NCBI GenBank assembly: GCA_029945445.1
Contig: JAQSCO010000014.1
Location: 225,755-281,603 of the forward strand
Reading direction: 5' to 3'
DNA: 55,849 nucleotides
Origin: Lacunisphaera sp.
Lineage (GTDB): Bacteria; Verrucomicrobiota; Verrucomicrobiia; Opitutales; Opitutaceae
The position numbers and the translations under genes were made by a program. Below the pieces are notes generated by a model. The model did not search any database. It was not told where the DNA came from and saw only the letters and a list, made by a program, of their open reading frames with translations. Numbering within the stretch: position 1 is the first letter of the stretch; the number at the start of each line of letters is the position of its first letter. Positions 46,823-53,577 of this stretch are shown here, piece after piece.

Positions 46823-47339
46823 TTAGGCCAACCATTCAGGGATAGGGCAGGATTGACTGGTCAAAGGCCCGAACCATCGCCAATCACCCTGGCTGCAGAA
46901 ATAGCCCGGCCAAGTTTGTTTTTCGGAATGAAGTTTCGCCCGATAGGGATTTAGGTAAATGTAAAGAAACACCGGCAACCGATCTTCATCCGGGCGCCGG
47001 CGATGATCGAAATAGGCCGGCTGCCATTTCAAACCGGCCTTGCGTAGAGTGGGTGCAAGTCGGCCTTTGAAGAGACGGACCACACCGGCAAGGCCGGGTA
47101 GAGAACTGACTTCAACCAGCAAGTGCACATGATCCGGCATCGCTACACCGGTTCGCAGCGTCCAGGCCGCTTCTTGGTCGAGCCGGCCAGCCTCGAGCCA
47201 GACTGACTTCACGATATCAGGTGCGGTTAATCCCGGGTTGTCGGTCCGCCGTGCAGAAAGGGAGAAAATACTCCGCACCGGACTCAGACCAGCGGCCGCG
47301 GCGCAGGGCCTCATGCCCATGGAGCGGGTCGAAGGACAT
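46823..47339 (-). pseudogene. REP-associated tyrosine transposase (RAYT-3), frameshifted
   Basis: The catalytic part is intact: 'GVAMPDHVHLLVEV' (HUH), 'VVRLFKGRLAPTLRKAGL' and 'VFLYIYLNPYRAKL', all close to RAYT-2. But the N-terminus homologous to RAYT-2 is in another frame: from ATG 47339 one reads MSFDPLHGHEALRRGRWS and GAEYFLPFCTADRQPG, matching RAYT-2 'RRGHEALRRGRWSMPGAEYF', while the body frame is open through 47347 with an unrelated N-terminus. The frames must change near 47225-47250. So the gene carries a frameshift; a programmed shift is possible but unsupported. Loss of activity fits the mutated left REP. Confidence 0.8.
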
Positions 47340-47360
47340 GACCGCATCGTATGCCAGTCT

Positions 47361-47384
47361 ATCGGGGCGTAAAGCCCCTCCTAC
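47361..47384. repeat. REP, family B, right of RAYT-3
   Basis: Identical to 45220-45243: ATCGGGGC-GTAAA-GCCCC then TCCTAC. It is 21 bp upstream of the RAYT-3 N-terminal start. Confidence 0.88.
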
Positions 47385-47402
47385 AGCCCGGAAGAACTGC
47401 GG

Positions 47403-47435
47403 TCAGCCAGCGAAGAACTTGGAGATCTTCTGCAG
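47403..47435 (-). pseudogene. Remnant of a sufS 3' end
   Basis: On the minus strand the 33 bp encode LQKISKFFAG and a stop, identical to the last ten residues of the intact SufS at 51704. Codon differences from intact sufS are at synonymous positions and the stop differs (TGA here, TAA there). Homology is not recognisable further upstream. Too short to be a gene. Confidence 0.55.
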
Positions 47436-47450
47436 CCGCCTTCGTGCGGT

Positions 47451-47570
47451 GAAAATTACGTTCCGCTCGGTCCCGACTTGAATTTTCATTTTTTGAGCGG
47501 TTCCTCCTCCGGTTTAATTCAAAAATCACGCTCGGTTCTATTGGGGCAGGTAATCAAAAATTACGCTCGG
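47451..47570. repeat. Tandem direct repeats AAAAATYACGCTCGG upstream of the cytochrome genes
   Basis: AAAAATCACGCTCGG at 47521-47535 and AAAAATTACGCTCGG at 47556-47570 are spaced 35 bp start to start; a degenerate third, GAAAATTACG-TTCC-GCTCGG, lies at 47451-47470. The 19 bp from 47521 (extended by TTCT) recur as an exact reverse complement at 51643-51661. The stretch 47385-47623 otherwise holds no gene. Confidence 0.75.
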
Positions 47571-47623
47571 CCCTGATAATTTAATTGCCAACACGAAGTC
47601 CGGCGGGGCCAAGCGGTCCGCGG

Positions 47624-47639
47624 ATTACGAATTTGTAAT
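47624..47639. promoter_or_regulatory. Palindromic operator candidate for a CusR/CopR-type regulator
   Basis: ATTAC-GAATTT-GTAAT is a 16-bp inverted repeat, the form of binding site used by heavy-metal-type OmpR/PhoB-family regulators such as CusR/CopR. It lies 137 bp before the cytochrome gene and about 50 bp before a possible -10 (CATACT, 47673-47678). The cognate-type regulator is encoded in the same cluster at 49480. Confidence 0.5.
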
Positions 47640-47684
47640 GGGAACGTCACCAATCTGTGCGCGAGGGTCCGGCATACTGCGCGC

Positions 47685-47762
47685 ATGAAAGCCGCGGAGC
47701 TGCCCGCATTCGCCCATCCCACGGCATCCAGCCGGGAGACGCCGGAGGCTGCGCACCCCTGA
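47685..47762 (+). CDS. Possible leader ORF, 25 aa
   Basis: ATG 47685 opens MKAAELPAFAHPTASSRETP and stops at TGA 47760-47762, 13 bp before the cytochrome start. It would begin just after the predicted transcription start. No family is recognised and no ribosome-binding site is clear, so it may be chance in a GC-rich leader. Confidence 0.25.
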   Translation: MKAAELPAFAHPTASSRETPEAAHP

Positions 47763-47775
47763 CCCAATCCTACCC

Positions 47776-48042
47776 ATGAAAATCCTGAAGATTGCTGCGG
47801 TGCTGTCCTTGCTGGCCCTGCTGGCCGGACCCCTCCAGGGCAAACTGGCCTGGAACAAGAAGGCCCGGACTTACGATGCCGGGGTCACCGGCTGCACCTC
47901 CTGTCATGTGAACGAAAAGCCCAAAAAGAAGGGCGAACCCATGAGCGAGCGCGGCAAGTGGCTGCTCGAACAAATGGAAAAACGTAAGGCCAAGGAGATC
48001 GACCTCTCCTGGCTCAAGGACTTCCCCGCCAACGGCAAATAA
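47776..48042 (+). CDS. Small exported monoheme c-type cytochrome
   Basis: 88 aa: signal peptide 1-22 ('KIAAVLSLLALLAGPLQG'), then one heme c site CTSCH (Cys40, Cys43, His44) and a very basic, charged tail ('KPKKKGEP', 'MEKRKAKEIDLSWLKDF'). Met56 in 'EPMSERGKWLLEQM' or the later Met could be the second iron ligand. It is shorter than ordinary class I cytochromes and is not assigned to a known family. It lies 21 bp before the fused cytochrome-porin gene in the same direction, suggesting a periplasmic electron partner. Confidence 0.78.
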   Translation: MKILKIAAVLSLLALLAGPLQGKLAWNKKARTYDAGVTGCTSCHVNEKPKKKGEPMSERGKWLLEQMEKRKAKEIDLSWLKDFPANGK

Positions 48043-48063
48043 TCATCCACCAAGAATAAACCC

Positions 48064-49344
48064 ATGAAAACCAATAACCTCATCGCCTTGCTGGCGATCA
48101 CCGCGATCGTGCCCGCCACGACCTTCGCCATACCCGCCTGGTCCCGCCAGGCCGGCGCCTCCTGCACTGCCTGCCACGCCACTCCGACAATGCAGCTGAA
48201 CAAAACCGGCCTGGCCTTCCTCAAGAACGGCCACCGGGCCGAAGCCCTCAAGGTGTCCTCCGAGGACATGAAGTGGGACCACTACTTCAGTCTGGTCTGG
48301 AAGGGCCGCGCCTATTCCGACCAGCTGGATGGCGCCAAAACCGGCCTCGCCAACACTCAGAAGCCGAAGTCCGAGTTCGAGCAGCACTCCTTCTCGCTCT
48401 ACACGGGCGGGGCCGTCGCCGACCGCTTCTCGTATTTCACCGAGCTCTATCTCAGTGAGAACACGGGTTCGACCTCCGGCGCCAACGTGGTGCAGAGTGA
48501 CGCTTCCCGCAAGAAGCTCGCCGAGGCTTTCCTGCAATACAACCACCCGCTCGGCGACGGCAGCGACACGTTTCTGGCGATTCGCGCCGGAGAAATCCTG
48601 CCCGGCATCCTCCACGTCTTCGGCGTGGGTGCCCGCAGCGCGGAGCAACGCGCCGTTGTGTTGAACGAGGCCCTCGCCGGCAACAGCAACACCTACCGGC
48701 CGTTCAGCCGCCAGCAAGGCGTGGACGCCACCCTGGTGAGCAAGCAGTTCGAGGTCGCCGCCGGCATCGTCAACGGTTCCGACACCTCCACGACCAACTC
48801 CATCGACGCCGATTCCAACAAGGACATCTTCCTGTCGGGTCTCTATAACCTCGACGAGAACGAGTCCGCCATCGGCGCCTTCTACTACAAGGGCAAGTTC
48901 TCAAACTACACGGTGAAGCAGGACTTCTCCACGGCGTTGCTCTACAAGAACGATTTCTACCGCGCCGGCCTTCTCGGCCGCTATATCCAGGACAAGTGGC
49001 GCGTCGTGGGCGCCTACTTCATGGGCGACGAGACCATCAACGCGACCGGGGGCAAGGCCAAGAATGTCGGATACTACGGCCTCGTGGACTATAACTTCAA
49101 CGACACCTACGGCGTCTTCGCCCGCTATGACCGGCTCGATCCGAACACGGCCATCAGCAACAATGAGGTTACGATGGCGCTGATCGGATTCAACATGATG
49201 CTCTATCAGTCCGAGAAGAGCGGCGCCCGGCTGTCCCTCGAATACACGAGAAAACAGACCTATCTCGGCGGCAACATCACGACGGCCGGCACCACCAAGT
49301 TCAGCGACGACAAATTCTTCGCTCAGATAACCTGGGCGTTCTAA
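48064..49344 (+). CDS. Outer-membrane beta-barrel with N-terminal heme c site (fused cytochrome-porin, Cyc2-like layout)
   Basis: 426 aa. Signal peptide 1-22, then 'IPAWSRQAGASCTACHATPT': one CxxCH heme site (Cys34, Cys37, His38) in the first 20 residues of the mature protein, followed by 'LNKTGLAFLKNGHRAE'. From about residue 75 alternating aromatic/hydrophobic strands with Asn/Asp turns follow to the end ('HSFSLYTGGAVADRFSYFTE', 'RAGLLGRYIQDKWRVVGAYF', 'VGYYGLVDYNFNDTYGVFAR'), closing in 'FFAQITWAF', an outer-membrane barrel ending in Phe. A minimal heme domain fused to a barrel is the design of Cyc2 iron oxidases. Whether this member oxidises iron is unknown; a metal- or electron-handling porin is the inference. 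Confidence 0.82.
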   Translation: MKTNNLIALLAITAIVPATTFAIPAWSRQAGASCTACHATPTMQLNKTGLAFLKNGHRAEALKVSSEDMKWDHYFSLVWKGRAYSDQLDGAKTGLANTQKPKSEFEQHSFSLYTGGAVADRFSYFTELYLSENTGSTSGANVVQSDASRKKLAEAFLQYNHPLGDGSDTFLAIRAGEILPGILHVFGVGARSAEQRAVVLNEALAGNSNTYRPFSRQQGVDATLVSKQFEVAAGIVNGSDTSTTNSIDADSNKDIFLSGLYNLDENESAIGAFYYKGKFSNYTVKQDFSTALLYKNDFYRAGLLGRYIQDKWRVVGAYFMGDETINATGGKAKNVGYYGLVDYNFNDTYGVFARYDRLDPNTAISNNEVTMALIGFNMMLYQSEKSGARLSLEYTRKQTYLGGNITTAGTTKFSDDKFFAQITWAF

Positions 49345-49376
49345 TCACCTTAGTTGGTCGGTTTGGTGTGATTATC

Positions 49377-49412
49377 GGCCGGCGCGGGATTGTAGCCCCG
49401 CGCCGGCCTTCA
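49377..49412 (+). terminator. Terminator-like hairpin after the cytochrome-porin gene
   Basis: GGCCGGCGCGGG (49377-49388) and CCCGCGCCGGCC (49397-49408), 12-bp perfect stem, followed by TTCACTT. Weak T-tract; it could separate the cytochrome genes from the two-component genes or act as an attenuator. Confidence 0.65.
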
Positions 49413-49479
49413 CTTCGATACAGCAATTGCGGGGAGGTGCCACAGTGCAATCTCACTCGCCAAACCCAGATCACCGATT

Positions 49480-50169
49480 ATGTCAGTGCAGATGCGCATA
49501 TTGGTCGTGGAAGATGAACGGAAGGCCGCCGATTATCTCCACAAGGGATTGACCGAAAACGGCTATGTGGTCGATCAGGCCCACAACGGCGACGACGGAT
49601 TGCATCTGGCGCTCAGCGAGTATTACGACCTGATCGTGCTCGATATCCTGATGCCGGATCGCGACGGACGCTCGATCCTGCAATCGCTGCGCCGGGCGGG
49701 ACGACAGACTCCGGTCCTTTTCCTGACGGCGTGCGACACGGTCAGTGACCGGGTGCTGGGACTTGAGCTCGGGGCGGACGATTACCTAGTCAAGCCGTTT
49801 GCCTTTTCCGAACTGTTGGCCCGCGTGCGCTCGATTCTGCGCCGCGGTCCGACCCGTCAGCCGGAGTTGTTGCGGGTGCGGGACCTGGAGCTGGACCTGC
49901 CGCAGCATCGGGCCACCCGGGCGGGGCAGCGCCTCGACCTCACGCCGAAGGAATTTGCCCTCCTCTCACTCTTGGTGCGCCGGAAAGGAGAGGTTCTCTC
50001 TCGGACGCTGATCTCCGAACTCGTCTGGGAGATGCATTTCGACAGCGACACCAATGTGGTGGATGTCGCCGTGCGCCGCCTGCGCGGCAAGGTGGACGAT
50101 CCGTATCCGCAGAAGCTCATCCGCACCGTGCGGGGGGTGGGTTATGTCATCGATGACAACGGAGCCTGA
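49480..50169 (+). CDS. Heavy-metal-type response regulator (CusR/CopR family)
   Basis: 229-aa OmpR/PhoB-class regulator. Receiver: Glu11-Asp12, phosphoacceptor Asp55 ('[14 protein letters not shown]'), Thr83 and Lys105 ('DYLVKPFAF'), all intact. C-terminal winged helix: '[20 protein letters not shown]', '[20 protein letters not shown]', '[11 protein letters not shown]'. The N-terminal '[20 protein letters not shown]' and '[20 protein letters not shown]' are those of the CusR/CopR/CzcR heavy-metal subgroup. An in-frame ATG at 49492 is an alternative start. Its natural target here is the palindrome at 47624. Overlaps the kinase gene. Confidence 0.93.
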   Translation: MSVQMRILVVEDERKAADYLHKGLTENGYVVDQAHNGDDGLHLALSEYYDLIVLDILMPDRDGRSILQSLRRAGRQTPVLFLTACDTVSDRVLGLELGADDYLVKPFAFSELLARVRSILRRGPTRQPELLRVRDLELDLPQHRATRAGQRLDLTPKEFALLSLLVRRKGEVLSRTLISELVWEMHFDSDTNVVDVAVRRLRGKVDDPYPQKLIRTVRGVGYVIDDNGA

Positions 50170-51601
50170 TCCACGCCTGCCGCTGCCGGCGGCCTTGCGC
50201 CGGTCCTGGCCAATCGCGCACCGGCTAACCCTGCTCTACGCGGGCACCACCACGATCCTGCTCTTGATGGCGGCCGGCTATCTCTATTGGGGGCTGCGCG
50301 AGAGCCTGGCGCGGGAGGACCGCGCCTTGGTGCTAGGCAAGTTCAACGTGCTCCGGTTGCTTCTCCGTGAACATCAGGACAAGACCGAGGCGCTGGCCAG
50401 TGAGATTGAGCACGAAGCGCCCGCCAATGAACTGCTCAAATACTACCTGCGCGTGCTGGACGCCCGGGGCCAACCCCTGATTGAGACTCCGGAAATGGCC
50501 GGCCTCCTGCCCGTGGCGAGTTTTCCTCTTCCGCTCCCTCTTTCCCGCGGGATTCCGCCCGTGCTGGCGCGGGATTTCGGGTCTGGTCGGAGCTACCTGC
50601 TGCTCGCCGCCGAAGTGGAGGCCGGCGCGGATGGGAGTGGCCGGCGCATTATCCAAATCGCACTCGATGTCGCCCATAACAACGACGTGTTAGCCGACTA
50701 CCGGCAGAAACTCTTCCTCGTCCTCGGGGCGGGAGTGCTGTTTGCCGCCCTGGCCGGAGTGGTAGTCACCCGCACCGGATTGCGTCCCCTGGCCGCCATG
50801 GCCCGGACTTCCCGGCAAATCACCGCGAGCAAACTCTCGCAGCGACTGGTCGCCGCGGATTGGCCCGCCGAACTCCGCGAGTTGGCTACGGCCTTCGACA
50901 TCATGCTGGACCGGCTGCAGGAATCCTTTGTCCGGCTGACCGCGTTTTCCGCCGATATCGCGCATGCCTTGCGGAATCCGGTCAACAATCTGCGCGGCGA
51001 AACGGAAGTCGCCCTCGCCCAGGAACGCACTCCGGCCGAATACCAACAGACGCTCGGATCCTCGCTGGAAGAATACTATCGCCTGGCCCGCATGATCGAC
51101 GGATTGCTCTTCATCGCGCGCACCGACAATCCGGCGGCCCAGATTGAGCACACCGCCTTCGAGGCCGGCGAAGAACTTTCTGCGGTGCAGGAATTCTACG
51201 AGGCTTTGGCGGCGGACAAGTCCATCACGGTCATCTGCCAGGGGGACGCCCAGCTGACAGGGGATCCGATGCTCTTCCGCCGGGCGGTCAGCAACCTGCT
51301 CGCCAATGCGCTCAAGCATACGCCGGCCAGGGGACGCGTGAGGCTTACCGCCTGCAACCTGCCGGACGGCTCCACCGAGGTCCGCGTGGAAGATACCGGC
51401 GCCGGGATCGCCGCAAAGCATTTGCCTCGGATATTCGACCGCTTTTATCAGGTGCATATTTCCCGCGACCAGACCTCGCAGGGCGCGGGCCTTGGCCTGG
51501 CAATTGTCCAATCCATCATGCGCCTGCACCAAGGCGGAGTCCGGATCGAAAGTGAGCTGGGTCGCGGCACGGTCGTGACGCTGCTTTTTCCGGCGGACTG
51601 A
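50153..51601 (+). CDS. Heavy-metal-type sensor histidine kinase with unusual H-box
   Basis: 482 aa from ATG 50153 (or 50144), overlapping the regulator gene by 17 bp. TM1 about 25-47, periplasmic sensor to about 185, TM2 about 187-206, HAMP ('[20 protein letters not shown]'), HisKA and HATPase ('[10 protein letters not shown]', 'VEDTGAGIA', '[12 protein letters not shown]'). It resembles CusS-type kinases throughout. The H-box, normally HELRTP, reads His271-Ala-Leu-Arg-Asn275-Pro: the acidic residue after His is Ala and the Thr is Asn. This may alter kinase/phosphatase balance. The periplasmic part has few His/Met/Cys residues, unlike copper sensors, so the ligand is open. Confidence 0.92.
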   Translation: MTTEPDPRLPLPAALRRSWPIAHRLTLLYAGTTTILLLMAAGYLYWGLRESLAREDRALVLGKFNVLRLLLREHQDKTEALASEIEHEAPANELLKYYLRVLDARGQPLIETPEMAGLLPVASFPLPLPLSRGIPPVLARDFGSGRSYLLLAAEVEAGADGSGRRIIQIALDVAHNNDVLADYRQKLFLVLGAGVLFAALAGVVVTRTGLRPLAAMARTSRQITASKLSQRLVAADWPAELRELATAFDIMLDRLQESFVRLTAFSADIAHALRNPVNNLRGETEVALAQERTPAEYQQTLGSSLEEYYRLARMIDGLLFIARTDNPAAQIEHTAFEAGEELSAVQEFYEALAADKSITVICQGDAQLTGDPMLFRRAVSNLLANALKHTPARGRVRLTACNLPDGSTEVRVEDTGAGIAAKHLPRIFDRFYQVHISRDQTSQGAGLGLAIVQSIMRLHQGGVRIESELGRGTVVTLLFPAD

Positions 51602-51661
51602 ACCGAGCGTAGGTTTCGATGCCGGAATCGGACCTATGGTTCAGAACCGAGCGTGATTTTT
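51600..51661. repeat. Inverted copies of the upstream repeat after the kinase gene
   Basis: AGAACCGAGCGTGATTTTT (51643-51661) is the exact 19-bp reverse complement of 47521-47539. A partial copy, GAACCGAGCGTAGG, starts at 51600 over the kinase stop. Together with 47521 they enclose about 4.1 kb carrying the cytochrome and two-component genes. Confidence 0.75.
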
Positions 51662-51703
51662 AATCCACCTAGCCAAGGCAGCGGCGCGCCAAAGTGCAGC
51701 GGA

Positions 51704-52936
51704 TTACCCCGCGAAGAACTTCGAGATCTTCTGGAGAGTGGCGACGAGGCGGTCGATCTCGGCCTCGGTGTTGTAGAGGTAGAAACTCGCGCGGGAGGTC
51801 GAACTGAGGCCGAGTTTTTTCATCAGCGGCTGGTTGCAGTGGTGGCCGCCGCGGAGCGCCACGCCTTCCTGGTCGGCCATCGTCACGACGTCGTGCGCAT
51901 GCACGCCCTTGAGGTCGAAGCTGACGACGCCGCTGCGGTGGTGCGCCGGGCCGAGCACACGGATGCCCGGCACCTCGGCCTGCAGGCGGGCGTAGGCGAC
52001 GGCGGCGAGCTTCTCGTCGTGCTGCGCGATGGCCTCGCGGCCGAGGTCGTCGAGGTAGTCCATGGCGCGGGCGAGCGCGATGACATCGGCGATGTTGGGC
52101 GTGCCGGCCTCGAACTTGGCCGGGGCGGGGGCCCACTTGCTTTCAAAGTATTCGACGCTCGAGATCATGCTGCCGCCGCCGCGGTAGGGCGGCATGGCGT
52201 CGAGCAGGGCCTTGCGGCCGTAGAGCAGGCCGACGCCCGTCGGGCCGCACATCTTGTGGCCGGAAACAGCGAGGAAATCGCAGCCCATCGTGCGGACATC
52301 GAGCGGCAGGTGGCCGGTGCTCTGGGCCGCGTCCACGAGGGTGAGGGCGCCGACCTTCTTCGCGGCGGCGCAGAGCTCGGCGGCGGGGTTGATGACACCG
52401 AGCGTGTTCGAGACGTGGATGAACGCGAAGATCTTCACGTCGGGCGTGAGCACCTTGTCCAGCTGAGTAAGATCGAGCAGGCCGGTGTCGCCCGCGACGA
52501 TGGGCAGGTAGCGGAGCTTCGCGCCGGTGCGGCGGGCGAGGAGCTGCCACGGCACCATGTTGCTGTGGTGCTCCATCTCGGTGAGGAGGATGACGTCGCC
52601 CGGCTTCAGGTTTTCGTCGCCCCACGCGTTGGCGACGAGGTTGATGCCGTCGGTGGTGCCGGCGGTGAAGATGATCTCGCCTGGCTCGGCGGCGTTGAGG
52701 AATTTGGCGGCGCGCTCCCGGGCGGCCTCGTAGGCGGAGGTGGCCCGCATGGACAGCGTGTGGATGCCGCGGTGGACGTTGGCGTTGTCCTTCCGGTAAT
52801 AATTTGTGAGCGCGTCGATGACGCACTGCGGCTTCTGCGTCGTCGCGGCGTTGTCGAGGTAGACGAGCGGGTGGCCGTTGACCTGCTGGTCAAGGATGGG
52901 GAAATCGGCGCGGATATTTTTCCAGGCGGCGTTCAT
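51704..52936 (-). CDS. sufS: Cysteine desulfurase SufS
   Basis: 410 aa from ATG 52936. PLP enzyme with Lys228 in 'LAVSGHKMCGPTGVGLLYG', the cofactor His in 'TEMEHHSNMVPW', and catalytic Cys367 in 'RGGHHCNQPLM' on a short loop, as in type II desulfurases. It removes sulfur from cysteine for Fe-S assembly and passes it to SufU. The ATG shares one base with the sufU stop (TGATG), so the two are coupled. The last residues (LQKISKFFAG) recur in the remnant at 47403. No sufBCD in the window. Confidence 0.95.
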   Translation of the reverse strand: MNAAWKNIRADFPILDQQVNGHPLVYLDNAATTQKPQCVIDALTNYYRKDNANVHRGIHTLSMRATSAYEAARERAAKFLNAAEPGEIIFTAGTTDGINLVANAWGDENLKPGDVILLTEMEHHSNMVPWQLLARRTGAKLRYLPIVAGDTGLLDLTQLDKVLTPDVKIFAFIHVSNTLGVINPAAELCAAAKKVGALTLVDAAQSTGHLPLDVRTMGCDFLAVSGHKMCGPTGVGLLYGRKALLDAMPPYRGGGSMISSVEYFESKWAPAPAKFEAGTPNIADVIALARAMDYLDDLGREAIAQHDEKLAAVAYARLQAEVPGIRVLGPAHHRSGVVSFDLKGVHAHDVVTMADQEGVALRGGHHCNQPLMKKLGLSSTSRASFYLYNTEAEIDRLVATLQKISKFFAG

Positions 52937-53391
52937 CAGTCGGAAGGCTTTTCGGTGGTGACGGGCTGGGCGTCGCCCTTGGCGGCGTTGAGGGCGGCGT
53001 GCCAGCCGAGGGTTGCGCACTTGATGCGGGCGGGGAACTGGTGGACGCCCGCCAGCGCGGCGAGGTCGGACATGTCGTCCTCGGCGACCGTGCCGGTGGT
53101 GACGAGCTTGTGGACGCCGGCGTAGATGGCCTCGGCCTCGGCGATGGTCTTGCCCTTGAGGTTGACGGTCATGAGCGAGGTGCTGGCCTTGGAGATGGCG
53201 CAGCCGCTGCCCTGGAAGCTGAGGTCGGCGATGCGGTCGCCCTCGAGCTTCACATAGACGGTCATCTGGTCGCCGCACATCGGGTTGTTGCCGGATCCGA
53301 CGCGATTGGCCGTGGGCAACACCGAATAATTCCGCGGGCGGCGGTTATGGTCCAGGATGACGGACTGGTAGAGGTCGGTGAGGTCTTGCAT
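52936..53391 (-). CDS. sufU: SufU sulfur-transfer protein
   Basis: 151 aa with the zinc/sulfur site of SufU: Cys39-Gly-Asp41 ('NNPMCGDQM'), Cys64 ('GSGCAIS') and Cys125 ('ARIKCATLGW'). 'LYQSVILDHNRRPRNY' is the normal N-terminus. SufU accepts persulfide from SufS by zinc ligand swapping, with both genes adjacent as usual. The C-terminal ~15 residues are Gly/Pro/Thr-rich. Confidence 0.94.
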   Translation of the reverse strand: MQDLTDLYQSVILDHNRRPRNYSVLPTANRVGSGNNPMCGDQMTVYVKLEGDRIADLSFQGSGCAISKASTSLMTVNLKGKTIAEAEAIYAGVHKLVTTGTVAEDDMSDLAALAGVHQFPARIKCATLGWHAALNAAKGDAQPVTTEKPSD

Positions 53392-53479
53392 CGGCCTGAT
53401 GGTGAACGGCAGAGGCTACGCGGGAGGCTCCGTTTGGCAAACAGAGTTTCAGGGCATTGGAGGGCAGCGGAAGCGCGCA

Positions 53480-53577
53480 TGAGGTGGAACCCGGCCTCTG
53501 TGTCTCCGGCCTAAACACTCTGGACGGGTTTTGGATGCACGCGAAGAAAGCCCGTCCGGAGGCCGGGCTCCACCTCA
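53480..53577. repeat. Nested palindromic repeat between sufU and the NDH-2 gene
   Basis: TGAGGTGGAACCCGGCCTC (53480-53498) and GAGGCCGGGCTCCACCTCA (53559-53577) are 19-bp inverted arms with one mismatch; inside, GGACGGG (53522-53528) faces CCCGTCC (53551-53557). The stop codon of the NDH-2-like gene (TGA, 53577-53575) is the end of the right arm. REP-like family D. Confidence 0.75.

Noticed and set aside
44668..47384. CRISPR-like repeated 24-mers
   Set aside because: Copies are inverted, far apart and flank transposase genes; no regular spacer array exists in the window.
49377..49412. Riboswitch between the cytochrome and regulator genes
   Set aside because: Only a simple 12-bp GC hairpin is present; no conserved aptamer blocks recognised.
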